Positions 1 through 11,109 of a stretch of 61,360 nucleotides of DNA are shown here, piece by piece. Position 1 is the first letter of the stretch. Each line of letters starts with the position of its first letter. This stretch comes from an uncultured beta proteobacterium (GTDB lineage: Bacteria; Pseudomonadota; Gammaproteobacteria; Burkholderiales; Burkholderiaceae_C). The position numbers and the translations under genes are program-made. Location of the stretch: assembly GCA_903839085.1 (NCBI GenBank), contig CAIMBE010000137.1:1-61360 (forward strand), written 5' to 3'. A model generated the notes under the pieces. It made no database searches, was not told the DNA's origin, and was given only the letters and a program-made list of their open reading frames with translations.

Positions 1-731
1 CCGCTGGCGACCGACACGTTCAGGCTCTCGACCGCGCCGCGCATCGGAATGCTGACCAGTTCGTCGCAGGTCTTGGCCGTCAGCGCCCGCATGCCCTCGC
101 CTTCCGCGCCCAGCACCAGTGCCACCGGCCCCCTGAGGTCGGCCTGGTAAATGGTCCTGGCGGCGGCGTCACTGGTGCCGATGATCCGGATGTTGCGCTC
201 CTTGAGCTCGTTGAGGGTGCGCGCCAGATTGGTCACCATGAAGTAGGGCACGGTCTCGGCCGCGCCGCTGGCGACCTTGGCGACGGTGGCATTGATGCCG
301 GCGGCGTGGTCCTTGGGCGCAATCACCGCCTGCACGCCGGCGCCGTCGGCCACGCGCAGGCAGGCGCCCAGGTTGTGCGGATCGGTCACGCCATCCAGCA
401 CCAGCAGCAGCGGCGCCTGGCGTTCGGCCGCGGGCAGCAGAGCCTGCGCCGCTTCCTGTCGTTCCAGCAACTCGTCCAGCGATGTCAGCTGCGCCAGTTG
501 CTGCACGCGCGCCGCCACACCCTGGTGACCATGACCGCCGCAGAGCCGCGCCAGGCGAATGCCGTCGGCCTCGATCAGGCGCACCCCCGCCTCATTGGCC
601 TTGTCAAGAAACTGGCGCATGCGCGCATCGCGTCGCGTCGGGTCGACATAAATTTCAACGATCGATTTGGGCGCCGTTTTCAGGCGCACGCCGACGGCGT
701 GAAAACCGAACAGGACTTTGGGAGAGGACAT
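1..731 (-). CDS. rlmB: 23S rRNA (guanosine-2'-O-)-methyltransferase RlmB, C-terminus cut by window edge
   Basis: This is a SpoU/TrmH-family 2'-O-methyltransferase. In the family RlmB methylates G2251 of 23S rRNA using SAM. About 243 residues are visible from the ATG at 729-731. An N-terminal substrate-binding domain (about 1-80) is followed by the knotted SPOUT domain. Three SPOUT motifs can be read: NLGACLR (120-126), LGAEGEGM (207-214) and SIPMRG (227-232) with the expected Asn a few residues on. The last few residues lie beyond position 1. There is a 247-base gap upstream, so the gene probably has its own promoter, but I could not pick one with confidence. Confidence 0.95.
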   Translation of the reverse strand, partial: MSSPKVLFGFHAVGVRLKTAPKSIVEIYVDPTRRDARMRQFLDKANEAGVRLIEADGIRLARLCGGHGHQGVAARVQQLAQLTSLDELLERQEAAQALLPAAERQAPLLLVLDGVTDPHNLGACLRVADGAGVQAVIAPKDHAAGINATVAKVASGAAETVPYFMVTNLARTLNELKERNIRIIGTSDAAARTIYQADLRGPVALVLGAEGEGMRALTAKTCDELVSIPMRGAVESLNVSVAS

Positions 732-978
732 GCCCAGATTATCGCGGGTCGGCCCATACGGTTTGACCTATAGGGTTTGGCCTATGCCTGTTGGCAGTCA
801 GGCGGACCAGGTATCCGTTCTCTGGCCCACGCTCGCGGGCCAGCTTGCGTGGACCGCCGCCGCTATAGTCTTAACACTTCGGCGGGCGCGCCCACTCTGT
901 GCAACCGCGAATGGGGCCGACGCCCGGACACCCAATCCACCTGCCCGGCGATTTTGCTGGCACTCCAATATCGAAGAC

Positions 979-1680
979 TCAAAGCCAACGGTTTTCGAGC
1001 ATTGAGGCCAGACCATGCACCTGCCCGGCCTCGATCGTGATGCGGCGGTCGCAGCGGCTGGCGATGGCGTCGTCGTGCGTCACCAGCAGCAGCGTGGTGC
1101 CCTGCTCGCGGTTGAGCTCGAACATCAGCTCCATGACTTTTTCGCCGGTGGCAAAGTCCAGGCTGCCGGTCGGCTCGTCGGCCAGCAACAGGGCCGGCCG
1201 CACGACGAAGGCGCGCGCCAGCGCGACGCGCTGCTGCTCGCCGCCGCTGAGCACCCTGGGGTAGTGACCCAGGCGCTCGGCCAGGCCGACGCGCGCCAGC
1301 ATGTCGGTGGCCGTCTTGCGCGCATCGCGCCGCGCGGCGAGTTCGAGCGGCAGCATCACGTTCTCCAGCGCCGTCAGATTGGCAAGCAACTGGAAGCTCT
1401 GGAACACGAAGCCGACCTTTTGCGCCCGCAGGGCGGCGCGATCATCCTCGCTCACGGCAAACAGATCCTGCCCGGCCAGCCGCACCGTGCCGCGGGTTGG
1501 CGTGTCGAGCCCGGCGATGATCGACAGCAGCGTGCTTTTGCCCGAGCCCGAGGCGCCGACGATGGCCACCGTCTCGCGCGCCTCCAGCGCAAAATCGATA
1601 TCGCGCAAAATGTCGAGCGTGCCGGTGGAATCGCTCACCGACTTGAAAACATGCTCAACGGAAATAATTGAATCAGTCAT
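979..1680 (-). CDS. ybbA: ABC transporter ATP-binding protein, YbbA/LolD type
   Basis: A 233-residue ATPase of the LolD/MacB/YbbA group. Walker A is GASGSGKST (about 42-50), the signature is LSGGEQQRVALARA, and Walker B runs LLLADEPTGSLD. The start is the ATG at 1678-1680; a longer reading frame upstream lies inside the divergent esterase gene and is rejected. It is head-to-head with a TesA-type esterase, the two start codons overlapping by two bases. That is the ybbA/tesA arrangement known from E. coli and favours YbbA over LolD. In E. coli a large FtsX-like permease (YbbP) follows; here the next gene on this strand is rlmB, so no permease partner is adjacent. Confidence 0.9.
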   Translation of the reverse strand: MTDSIISVEHVFKSVSDSTGTLDILRDIDFALEARETVAIVGASGSGKSTLLSIIAGLDTPTRGTVRLAGQDLFAVSEDDRAALRAQKVGFVFQSFQLLANLTALENVMLPLELAARRDARKTATDMLARVGLAERLGHYPRVLSGGEQQRVALARAFVVRPALLLADEPTGSLDFATGEKVMELMFELNREQGTTLLLVTHDDAIASRCDRRITIEAGQVHGLASMLENRWL

Positions 1681-2323
1681 GGGGCTTTCTTTGTATCGAC
1701 GACACTTTATCGCGACTTCGCTGCTGGGCTTCGCTGCGGGGTCATCCCGGGCCGCCCGACCCGGCTTGCGGACCATTCTGGTGCTCGGCGATTCCCTGAG
1801 CGCCGAGTATGGCCTGAAACGCGGCAGCGGCTGGGTCGCGCTGCTCGAGCAGCGACTGCAGGCGGAAAAGATTTCGGCCACCGTCATCAACGCCAGCATC
1901 AGCGGCGAGACCACCGCCGGCGGGCGCTCGCGCCTGGGCGCCCTGCTGAGCCTGCACCGGCCGAGCCATGTGATCCTCGAGTTGGGCGGCAATGACGCGC
2001 TGCGCGGCCTGCCGCTGGAGAGCACGCAGGACAACCTGAACCAGATGACGCGGGCAGCGCAAAAGGCCGGCGCCCGGGTGCTTGTGCTGGGCATGCAAAT
2101 GCCGCCCAATTACGGCAGCGTCTACGGCGAGCGCTTTGCCGCGCTCTTCGCCAACGTGGCAAAAGGCAACCGGGCGGGTCTGGTGCCCTTCTTTCTCAAG
2201 GGCATTGCCGACACGCCCGACGCCAGCCGGCTGTTCCAGGCCGACCGCATCCATCCGACGGCGCAGGCGCACCCCCTGATGCTCGACAATGTCTGGCCCG
2301 AACTGAAGAAACTTCTGAAATGA
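1679..2323 (+). CDS. tesA: TesA-type GDSL arylesterase / lysophospholipase
   Basis: An SGNH/GDSL hydrolase of 214 residues. It carries the nucleophile motif GDSL (37-40, Ser39), the GGND block near residue 100 and a C-terminal DRIHP block holding the catalytic Asp and His. The N-terminus has twin arginines followed by a hydrophobic stretch (YRRHFIATSLLGFAAG), so it is exported, possibly by Tat; in the family it is a periplasmic esterase/thioesterase. The ATG at 1679 is chosen because the longer frame would lie antisense inside ybbA. The stop overlaps the ATG of mnmH by four bases, so translation of the two is probably coupled. Confidence 0.9.
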   Translation: MGLSLYRRHFIATSLLGFAAGSSRAARPGLRTILVLGDSLSAEYGLKRGSGWVALLEQRLQAEKISATVINASISGETTAGGRSRLGALLSLHRPSHVILELGGNDALRGLPLESTQDNLNQMTRAAQKAGARVLVLGMQMPPNYGSVYGERFAALFANVAKGNRAGLVPFFLKGIADTPDASRLFQADRIHPTAQAHPLMLDNVWPELKKLLK

Positions 2324-3381
2324 GTCTTGCCACCCTGACCGCCGGCGAACTGATCGGGCGCCTGCATGAGTTCGACGCCGTGATCGATGCCCGCAGCGAG
2401 GACGAGTATGCCCTGGACCATCTGCCCGGCGCCGTGAACTGGCCGACGCTCGACAACGAGGAGAGGCGCTCCATCGGCACCCTGTACGTTCAGGTCAACC
2501 CGTTCGAAGCCAGGAAGCGCGGGGCCGCCATGGCGGCGCGCAATATTGCAGCGCACATCGAGCGCGAACTCCTGAACAAGGCCAAGGACTGGCGGCCGCT
2601 GGCCTACTGCTGGCGCGGCGGCCAGCGCAGCGGCTCGCTCAGCCTGGTGTTGTCGCAGATCGGTTTTCGCGTCACCCTGCTCGAAGGCGGCTACAAGGCC
2701 TTTCGCGCCGCGCTGCTGCAAGACATCCCGCGTCTGGTAAGAACTCTGGACTGGCGCGTGATCTGCGGCACCACCGGCTCCGGCAAGACCCGGCTGCTGC
2801 AGGCGCTGGCCGCAGAGGGCGCGCAGGTGATGGATCTGGAGGCGCTCGCCAACCACCGCAGTTCGGTGCTGGGCGCCATTCCGGGCCTGGCGCAGCCGAG
2901 CCAGAAGCGCTTTGACACGCTGGTCTGGCAAACGCTGCGCCAGCTCAATCCGGCGCGGCCGGTCTTCATCGAGAGCGAGAGCAAGAAGGTCGGCAATGTG
3001 GCCGTGCCGCCGTCGCTGGTCGACGCCATGCGCGCCAGCGCCTGCCTGAACCTGGTGCTGCCCGACGACGAGCGCGTGGCCCTGCTGATGGAGGACTACG
3101 ACTTTTTTGTGCGCGACGCCGAGCTGTTTTGCGAGCGGCTGCAGGTGCTGACCGCCTTGCTGGGCAAGGCGATGGTCGGCCAATGGCAGGCCTCGGTTCG
3201 CGCCGGGAATACGCAGCCGGTGGTGCGGGAACTGCTTGAGCGCCACTATGATCCGGTCTACCTGCAGTCGATGGGGCGCAACTTCGAGCAGTTTGCGGGC
3301 GCACAGCAAATAGCGCCAGCGAGCCGCTCGAGCGGGGCCATGACGCTGCTGGCACAGCAATTGATCAAGGAAATACCATGA
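2320..3381 (+). CDS. mnmH: tRNA 2-selenouridine synthase
   Basis: 353 residues: an N-terminal rhodanese domain with the catalytic Cys97 in YCWRGGQRSG, then a P-loop domain with GTTGSGKT (150-157). This is the MnmH/SelU/YbbB architecture. In the family it replaces sulfur of 2-thiouridine at the wobble position of Lys, Glu and Gln tRNAs with selenium, through a geranylated intermediate. Cys97 falls at the same residue number as the E. coli catalytic cysteine. It overlaps tesA upstream and the next gene downstream by four bases each, so the three genes form one operon. No selD is visible in the window. Confidence 0.94.
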   Translation: MSLATLTAGELIGRLHEFDAVIDARSEDEYALDHLPGAVNWPTLDNEERRSIGTLYVQVNPFEARKRGAAMAARNIAAHIERELLNKAKDWRPLAYCWRGGQRSGSLSLVLSQIGFRVTLLEGGYKAFRAALLQDIPRLVRTLDWRVICGTTGSGKTRLLQALAAEGAQVMDLEALANHRSSVLGAIPGLAQPSQKRFDTLVWQTLRQLNPARPVFIESESKKVGNVAVPPSLVDAMRASACLNLVLPDDERVALLMEDYDFFVRDAELFCERLQVLTALLGKAMVGQWQASVRAGNTQPVVRELLERHYDPVYLQSMGRNFEQFAGAQQIAPASRSSGAMTLLAQQLIKEIP

Positions 3382-4475
3382 AGAAAACGCTTTATGCGGT
3401 CGGCGTTGTCGTGCTGGCGCTGGCCGCCTACCTGAGCCTGTGGCCGGTGCCGGTCGAACCGGTCAGCTGGAACGCGCCCACCGCGCCAGGCTACGCTGGC
3501 CCGCACACGGCCAATCACCGACTGGCGGGTCTGCAGATGATTTCCCTTGGCAAGGAAGAAGGACCGGAGCACATTGTGCTGGCCAGGGACGGCATGCTCT
3601 ACGCCACGGTGGCCAGCGGAAACATCCTGCGCATGAACCCGGACGGCACTGCCCAGGAGGTGTTTGCCAATACCGGCGGCCGGGTGCTGGGCTTTGACTT
3701 CGACGCCAGCGGCAACCTGATCGCCGCCGATGCCATCAAGGGGCTGCTGTCCATCAGTCCCGACAAGAAGATCAGCGTGCTGACCGACAAGGTTGACAAT
3801 GAGCCGATCGTCTACGCCGATGCGGTCATCGTCGCCAGCAATGGAAAGATGTACCTCAGCGACGCCTCCACCCGTTTCGCCCCGGCCAAATGGGGTGGCA
3901 CATTTGAGGCCAGCGTGCTTGATATTCTTGAGCAATCGTCCACCGGACGCATCCTGGAATATGACCCCGCCACCCGGGTGACCCGCATCGTCGCCAGGGG
4001 TCTGAGTTTTGCCAACGGCGTTGCCTTGAGCGAGGACCAGCAGTCGCTGTTCGTCAATGAAACCGGCAAGTACCGGGTCTGGAAGATTTCCACCCAGGCG
4101 AGCAACCTGGACGTGGCGCAGCCGGGGCCGCAGTCGAGCCTGCTTCTGGACAATCTGCCGGGCTATCCGGACAACCTGATGCGCGGCCTGGACGGCAAGA
4201 TCTGGCTCGGCTTTGCCAAACCGCGCAACCCGACCATCGACAAGATGGCAACGCAGCCCTTCCTGCGCAAACTCACCTTGCGTTTGCCGCGTTCGATGTG
4301 GCCGATACCCAAGGCCTACGGCCATGTCATTGCGTTCAAGGAAAACGGCAAGGTGGTGACGGATTTTCAGGACCCGAGCGGCGCCTACCCGGAGACCACG
4401 GCAGTCACGGAAACGCAGGACCGGCTCTACATCCAGAGCCTGCACGCCAAGGGCCTGGGCTGGCTGCCCAAGTAG
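3378..4475 (+). CDS. SMP-30/strictosidine synthase-like beta-propeller protein
   Basis: A 365-residue protein with an N-terminal hydrophobic segment (residues 5-23, signal anchor or signal peptide) followed by beta-propeller repeats of the SMP-30/gluconolactonase/strictosidine-synthase-like type. Typical pieces are GPEHIVLARDGMLYATVASG, LGFDFDASGNLIAAD and GLSFANGVALSEDQQSLFVNET. The enzyme activity of bacterial members of this group is mostly unknown; lactonase or esterase activity is possible. The start overlaps the mnmH stop by four bases, so it is probably translated from the same mRNA. No functional link to tRNA selenation is obvious. Confidence 0.85.
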   Translation: MKKTLYAVGVVVLALAAYLSLWPVPVEPVSWNAPTAPGYAGPHTANHRLAGLQMISLGKEEGPEHIVLARDGMLYATVASGNILRMNPDGTAQEVFANTGGRVLGFDFDASGNLIAADAIKGLLSISPDKKISVLTDKVDNEPIVYADAVIVASNGKMYLSDASTRFAPAKWGGTFEASVLDILEQSSTGRILEYDPATRVTRIVARGLSFANGVALSEDQQSLFVNETGKYRVWKISTQASNLDVAQPGPQSSLLLDNLPGYPDNLMRGLDGKIWLGFAKPRNPTIDKMATQPFLRKLTLRLPRSMWPIPKAYGHVIAFKENGKVVTDFQDPSGAYPETTAVTETQDRLYIQSLHAKGLGWLPK

Positions 4476-4490
4476 AAGGTCAGAGCGACT

Positions 4491-4688
4491 TCAGAGCGGC
4501 GTCGCGGGCGTGTCGGTGGTGGTGGCGCCGGCCTGACCGGCAGCGTCTTCCTGGGGCGTTTCGCCCTCAACGCCCTCAACACCCTCGCCGACCTTGCGCT
4601 CGGCCTTGTGCTTGAGTTTTTCTTCTTTCTTCTTCTTCTTCGCCAGCTCTTTCTGACGTTTTTCGTATCCGTAATTCGGTGTAGCCAA
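4491..4688 (-). CDS. small highly basic protein, unknown function
   Basis: A 65-residue protein starting NYGYEKRQKELAKKKKKEEK after MATP. A very Lys-rich N-terminal half is followed by an Ala/Thr/Pro-rich acidic tail. The in-frame start is a TTG at 4686-4688, because a stop codon lies shortly upstream in the same frame and no ATG or GTG is available. From memory, proteins with this opening are common single genes in betaproteobacteria; no function is known to me. It is convergent with the SMP-30-like gene, with only 15 bases between the two stops. A role with nucleic acid is only a guess from its charge. Confidence 0.7.
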   Translation of the reverse strand: MATPNYGYEKRQKELAKKKKKEEKLKHKAERKVGEGVEGVEGETPQEDAAGQAGATTTDTPATPL

Positions 4689-4768
4689 GGTATTGCTTTC
4701 AAGTAGTTGGGAGCAACTTTACCATTTCACGGCCTGCCCCTGGCGACGATGGTCATAAATTTCTTGCC

Positions 4769-5587
4769 TCAGGGACCGGCCGCTGCCTCCACGGCGTTCT
4801 GGCCAAGCCAGCGCACCGAACCGCGATAAGCGTGCCAGCTGGCATGGCCGAGCCAGGGGCCAACGACCAGCAGACCGCCGCACCAGGGAAGCAGTGCCAG
4901 CAGCACCAGGACAGTGATCAGCGCACCCCAGACCAGCATCACGCCGGGATTGCCAAAGACCAGCTGCAAACTGGTAATGGCCGCCGAGATGGCGTCGGTG
5001 TCGCGGTCCAGGATCATCGGGATCGACACCACCGCTACCGAAAACACCAGCCCGGCAAAGACGCCCCCGACGAGCAGATAGACCGCGAGAAACTCCCAGT
5101 TCTGCGGACTCAGGATGGCCCCGATCACGCTGCTTGTGGTCGGCATGCCGGTGTCGAAAAACACGGCAAACACCACCAGCGAGGCGCGCCCCCACAGCAG
5201 TTCGAGAACCATCAGCACCAGCACCAGCATGCCCATGCTGCCCAGGTGCGAGCGCCAGCAGGTCAGGGAGGCGCCAAACTCCGGCACCAGGCCCGCTTCG
5301 CGGCGTCGGCTGACCTCGTACAGGCCCAGGGCCATGAAGGGCCCGACCAGCAGGCAGCCCGACGCGATCGACATCACGTACTCGGGCCGGCTGCGAAAGA
5401 CGGCTCCGAGCAGCCCCGCCATGGCCCAGAAGCAGGCCCCATAAAAGAGGCCGATCGCCTTGAAGGCCATCAAATCACGCGCGCCCAGCAGCAGCCACCG
5501 AAACGGGTCGCGCAGGCGCAGCGTGCTGATCTCTTTGGTCGGCGCCTCTGCCGGCGGTGGCACATAAGGGACGTAGGGCTGGTTCAT
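4769..5587 (-). CDS. DUF2189 / BPSS1780-type integral membrane protein
   Basis: A 272-residue inner-membrane protein with a short proline-rich N-terminus and about six hydrophobic segments. Examples are the stretches around residues 45-65, 72-92, 115-135, 165-195 and 220-245. The opening TLRLRDPFRWLLLGARDLM and the later GPFMALGLYEVSRRRE are typical of the DUF2189 family, which is sometimes mislabelled cytochrome c oxidase subunit I because of its helices. No catalytic residues can be named. The ATG at 5585-5587 is the only sensible start. It stands alone between the small basic protein and the PLP enzyme. Confidence 0.8.
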   Translation of the reverse strand: MNQPYVPYVPPPAEAPTKEISTLRLRDPFRWLLLGARDLMAFKAIGLFYGACFWAMAGLLGAVFRSRPEYVMSIASGCLLVGPFMALGLYEVSRRREAGLVPEFGASLTCWRSHLGSMGMLVLVLMVLELLWGRASLVVFAVFFDTGMPTTSSVIGAILSPQNWEFLAVYLLVGGVFAGLVFSVAVVSIPMILDRDTDAISAAITSLQLVFGNPGVMLVWGALITVLVLLALLPWCGGLLVVGPWLGHASWHAYRGSVRWLGQNAVEAAAGP

Positions 5588-5640
5588 GGCAGCCAGACTA
5601 TCAAGTATCCCGGTCGGCGAACATTGAGGAAAACACCGAC

Positions 5641-6849
5641 TCAGCGCGACAAGACGCGCATCGCCTGCGCCAGATCAGCCTGCAAATCCGGCACCGCCTC
5701 GAGCCCGATCGAGAAGCGCACCAGGGTCCCCGGTTTCAGATGCGCGGGCCACCCGCTGCGCATGGCTGCCAGGTCGTAGGGAACCACCAGGCTCATCGGT
5801 CCGCCCCAGCTGTAGCCGAGCCGAAAGAGCGCCAGCGCATCGCAAAACGCATCCACCCGGGCCTGCTCGTAGCGCGCTGGGAAGATCACGCTGAAAAGGC
5901 CGGCGGCGCCACCCATGCCCGGCTTGCACAAGGCGCGCCAGTGCGCATGACCCGGCGAGTCGGGCAAGGCCGGGTGCAGCACCTGGGCGAATTCGGAGCG
6001 GCCCTGGCACCAGGCCGCCAGCGCGCGGGCCGCCTCGTCATGCGCCCGGTAGCGCAATGCCAGGCTTGGCAGCGCACGCAGCACCGCCTCCACATCGTTG
6101 GCGCCGACGCCCGAGCCCATGCGCATGTGCGTCAGCTTGAGTTTCAGGTGCAGGGCCGGGTCGCGCGTGATGACGCTGCCCATCAGCACGTCGCCACCGC
6201 CGCTGGGGTATTTGGTCAGCGCATGGACCGAGATGTCGACCCCGAGCGCAGGGCTGGCGGTCGGCATCAGGTCAAACGGGGCGAAGGCCAGCCCCGCGCC
6301 CCAGGTGTTGTCGAGCGCGCACACAACGCCCTTGGCCTTGCAGACGCGCACCAGTTCGCAGAGGTCGGGAAACTCCAGCGTCACCGAGCCTGCGACCTCG
6401 AGCCAGACGAGCCGGGTCCGGCTGCCGATCTTTGCGGCCAGATCCTGCGGATTCATCGGGTCGTAGAAACGATGGCTGATGCCCCAGTTCTTGAGCTCGC
6501 CCTGCGCCAGCGCCTTGTTGGGGCCGTAGGCATTGTCCGGAATCAGGACCTCATCGCCGCTGCCAAGCAGCGACAAGGCGACGTTGGCAATGGCCGCCAG
6601 CCCGCTTGGCAACAACAGACATTGCAGGCCGCCTTCGAGCGTGCAAAGACGCTCTTCGAGCATGTAGCTGGTCGGCGTGCCGTGCAGGCCGTAGGTGTAG
6701 GCGCTCTTGTCTTTCCATTCGGCGCTGCGCATTGCCGCGACATCGCGAAAGATGACGGTCGACGCCTTGAAGACGCCCGGCTGCGGCGCGGCGAAGCCCT
6801 CGGGCGGCCGGTAGGGGTGGTGAATCAGTTCGGTCGAGACTTCGGTCAT
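5641..6849 (-). CDS. metC: PLP-dependent cystathionine beta-lyase-type enzyme
   Basis: A 402-residue fold-type I enzyme of the Cys/Met metabolism family. The Schiff-base lysine lies in HALTKYPSGG (Lys213) and the cofactor-ring aspartate in DNTWGAG (Asp180). It matches the PLP group annotated as cystathionine beta-lyase in Burkholderiales, cleaving cystathionine to homocysteine, pyruvate and ammonia. Neighbouring activities such as gamma-synthase cannot be excluded from sequence alone. I chose the ATG at 6849 rather than the TTG at 6882, which would overlap the upstream phosphoribosyltransferase by 20 bases. With the ATG there is a 13-base gap, consistent with cotranscription. Confidence 0.85.
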   Translation of the reverse strand: MTEVSTELIHHPYRPPEGFAAPQPGVFKASTVIFRDVAAMRSAEWKDKSAYTYGLHGTPTSYMLEERLCTLEGGLQCLLLPSGLAAIANVALSLLGSGDEVLIPDNAYGPNKALAQGELKNWGISHRFYDPMNPQDLAAKIGSRTRLVWLEVAGSVTLEFPDLCELVRVCKAKGVVCALDNTWGAGLAFAPFDLMPTASPALGVDISVHALTKYPSGGGDVLMGSVITRDPALHLKLKLTHMRMGSGVGANDVEAVLRALPSLALRYRAHDEAARALAAWCQGRSEFAQVLHPALPDSPGHAHWRALCKPGMGGAAGLFSVIFPARYEQARVDAFCDALALFRLGYSWGGPMSLVVPYDLAAMRSGWPAHLKPGTLVRFSIGLEAVPDLQADLAQAMRVLSR

Positions 6850-6862
6850 GGTCAAACTGCGC

Positions 6863-7387
6863 TCAAACACTCCATTTTTCAATCAGTTGCTCGGGGCTCA
6901 GGGAATCGTAGCCTTCGAACGGCTGGTGGATCCAGGGGTTGGTCGGCAGGAACTCCACTGAATAGTCGGGCGCAAAGGTCGACAGGCCCTTGGTCCAGAG
7001 CACGGCGCTGCGCAACTCCGTGATCGGCGGGTAGTTGTTCTTGAGCTGGTTGATGACCGCTCTGAGGGTGTGCCCGGAATCGGCCAGATCGTCCACCAGC
7101 AACACCTTGCCGGCGATCTCGCCCTTGGGCGTGGTGATGAAGCGCGCGATATCGAGCACGCCCTGCACCGTGCCCGCATCGGAGCGGTAGGAACTGGTCG
7201 ACATGATGGCCAGCGGCTTGTCGAAGACACGCGACAGGATGTCGCCCGGGCGCATGCCACCGCGCGCCAGGCACAGGATGGTGTCGAATTTCCAGTTCGA
7301 CTGAAAAATCTTGATCGCCAGTTTTTCGATCAGGTTGTGGTATTCGTCGTAGCTGACATACAGGTGTTTACCGTCTTCCGTCAACAT
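6863..7387 (-). CDS. purine/xanthine phosphoribosyltransferase family protein
   Basis: A 174-residue type I phosphoribosyltransferase. The PRPP-binding signature VLLVDDLADSGHT is at 95-107, preceded by the LARGGMRPGD loop near 40-49. The family transfers a purine base onto PRPP in salvage. The overall look, with a C-terminal FLPTNPWIHQPFEGYDS block, resembles XGPRT-like proteins often placed beside purA. Its position 15 bases after purA supports a purine role, but the base used (xanthine, guanine or hypoxanthine) is not settled by sequence. Confidence 0.88.
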   Translation of the reverse strand: MLTEDGKHLYVSYDEYHNLIEKLAIKIFQSNWKFDTILCLARGGMRPGDILSRVFDKPLAIMSTSSYRSDAGTVQGVLDIARFITTPKGEIAGKVLLVDDLADSGHTLRAVINQLKNNYPPITELRSAVLWTKGLSTFAPDYSVEFLPTNPWIHQPFEGYDSLSPEQLIEKWSV

Positions 7388-7402
7388 GGCTGTTCTCCTG
7401 GG

Positions 7403-9939
<2,537 letters not shown>

Positions 9940-9958
9940 GTGAATAAGGGGCGCTGTT

Positions 9959-9978
9959 AAAAACCCGATTTTACCGGG
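9959..9978 (-). terminator. weak candidate rho-independent terminator after the hfl genes
   Basis: Read on the minus strand, a CCCG/CGGG stem with a seven-base A/T-rich loop is followed directly by five T residues. It lies between the DUF2065 stop and hisZ. The stem is only four pairs, so termination may be partial and purA/hisZ may still receive readthrough. Confidence 0.3.
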
Positions 9979-9996
9979 CTAAAACGCCCAAACGAC

Positions 9997-10185
9997 TCAG
10001 AGCAGCAACCAAATCAGCAGCAGGCCGACCGACAGGCTGCATATTCCGAAAAAGCGCAGCTGGCCGTCATTGAGCCGCAGCACCTGCGTGAACATCCGGC
10101 GCCAGCCCGCAGGCGACAAAAAGGGGAAGATGCCCTCGATCACCAGAACCAGGGCCAGGGCCAGCCAGAACGTCTCGCTGTCCAA
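9997..10185 (-). CDS. DUF2065 (YjeT-type) small membrane protein
   Basis: A 62-residue protein with two hydrophobic helices (about 5-24 and 46-62) and the linking segment GWRRMFTQVLRLNDGQLRF, which is typical of DUF2065. The family sits next to hflC or purA in many proteobacteria, and its function is not known. It begins three bases after the hflC stop, so it is the last gene of the hflK-hflC unit. Confidence 0.9.
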   Translation of the reverse strand: MDSETFWLALALVLVIEGIFPFLSPAGWRRMFTQVLRLNDGQLRFFGICSLSVGLLLIWLLL

Positions 10186-10188
10186 GGG

Positions 10189-11100
10189 CTATTTCTTGCC
10201 GTGGGCGGGCGCCGCGGCGGGAGTCGAGCTGCCGCGGAAGACCTTGAAGAACTCGGAAGACGACGGATCGACCACCAGCAGATCGCTCTTCTTGCCAAAG
10301 CTGGCCTTGTAAGCATCCAGACTGCGATAAAACTGGGCGAACTGCGGATCGCGACCAAAGGCCTCCGCATACACGCGCGCCGCCTCGGCGTCGCCCTCGC
10401 CCTTGATTTTCTGGGCGTCGCGATAGGCATTGGCAACCGCCACCTCGCGCTGCCGATCGGCATCGGCGCGGATCTTCTCGCCTTCGGCGGCGCCGGTCGA
10501 GCGCAACTCGTTGGCGACGCGCTTGCGCTCGGCCTCCATGCGCCGGTAGACCGACTCGGTGATGGTGTCGACATAGTCAGCGCGGGTAATGCGCACATCG
10601 ACCACATCGACGCCCCAGGGCTTGCTGCCCTTCACCTTGTCCAGCACCTCGGCCTTGACGTCGGCGGTGATCGCTTCGCGCTTGGTCGAGAGCAGTTCCT
10701 TGACCGTGCGTTTGTTGACTTCTTCCTGAAAGGCGTTGCGCACGACCCGGTTCAGCTGATTGGCGCCCTCGGTCTCGGTCAGGCCCACATTGCGGATGTA
10801 CTCGGAAGGCTCGGAGATGCGCCAGCGCACATACCAGTCAATCACAACCCGCTGCTTTTCAGCCGTCAGCATGGGTTCGGTGTCGCTGGTCTCCAGGGTC
10901 AGCAAGCGCTTGTCGATATAGGACACATTCTGAAACGGCGGCGGCAGCTTGAAGTTCAGACCCGGTTCGGTGATGACCTCCTTGATCTGTCCGAGCGCGT
11001 AGACCACGCCAAACTGCCTCTGGTCGACCACAAACAGCATGGAACTGGCCAGTGCCAGCAGCACCAGCAGCGATGAAAAAATAAAACCTAGCCTGTTCAT
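10189..11100 (-). CDS. hflC: FtsH protease modulator HflC
   Basis: A 303-residue SPFH/band-7 protein. One N-terminal transmembrane helix (about 5-25) is followed by the SPFH domain (FGVVYALGQIKEVITEPGLNF) and a long charged, coiled-coil-like C-terminal half rich in Ala/Glu/Arg. With HflK it forms the large membrane cage that surrounds the FtsH protease and restrains its attack on membrane proteins. It is nine bases downstream of hflK. The ATG start at 11098-11100 is well placed. Confidence 0.95.
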   Translation of the reverse strand: MNRLGFIFSSLLVLLALASSMLFVVDQRQFGVVYALGQIKEVITEPGLNFKLPPPFQNVSYIDKRLLTLETSDTEPMLTAEKQRVVIDWYVRWRISEPSEYIRNVGLTETEGANQLNRVVRNAFQEEVNKRTVKELLSTKREAITADVKAEVLDKVKGSKPWGVDVVDVRITRADYVDTITESVYRRMEAERKRVANELRSTGAAEGEKIRADADRQREVAVANAYRDAQKIKGEGDAEAARVYAEAFGRDPQFAQFYRSLDAYKASFGKKSDLLVVDPSSSEFFKVFRGSSTPAAAPAHGKK

Positions 11101-11109
11101 TCTGGGCTC

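Noticed and set aside
732-978. Search for a promoter or small gene upstream of rlmB
   Set aside because: Two near-identical 12-base strings (GGTTTGACCTAT and GGTTTGGCCTAT) and some TATAG-like hexamers occur, but no properly spaced promoter and no credible ORF.
4719-4768. A protein-like tail (QEIYDHRRQGQAVKW) in another frame after the DUF2189 stop
   Set aside because: It is only about 16 codons beyond the real gene and the rest of that frame is a shadow of the DUF2189 gene. No family could be assigned, so a frameshift was not claimed.
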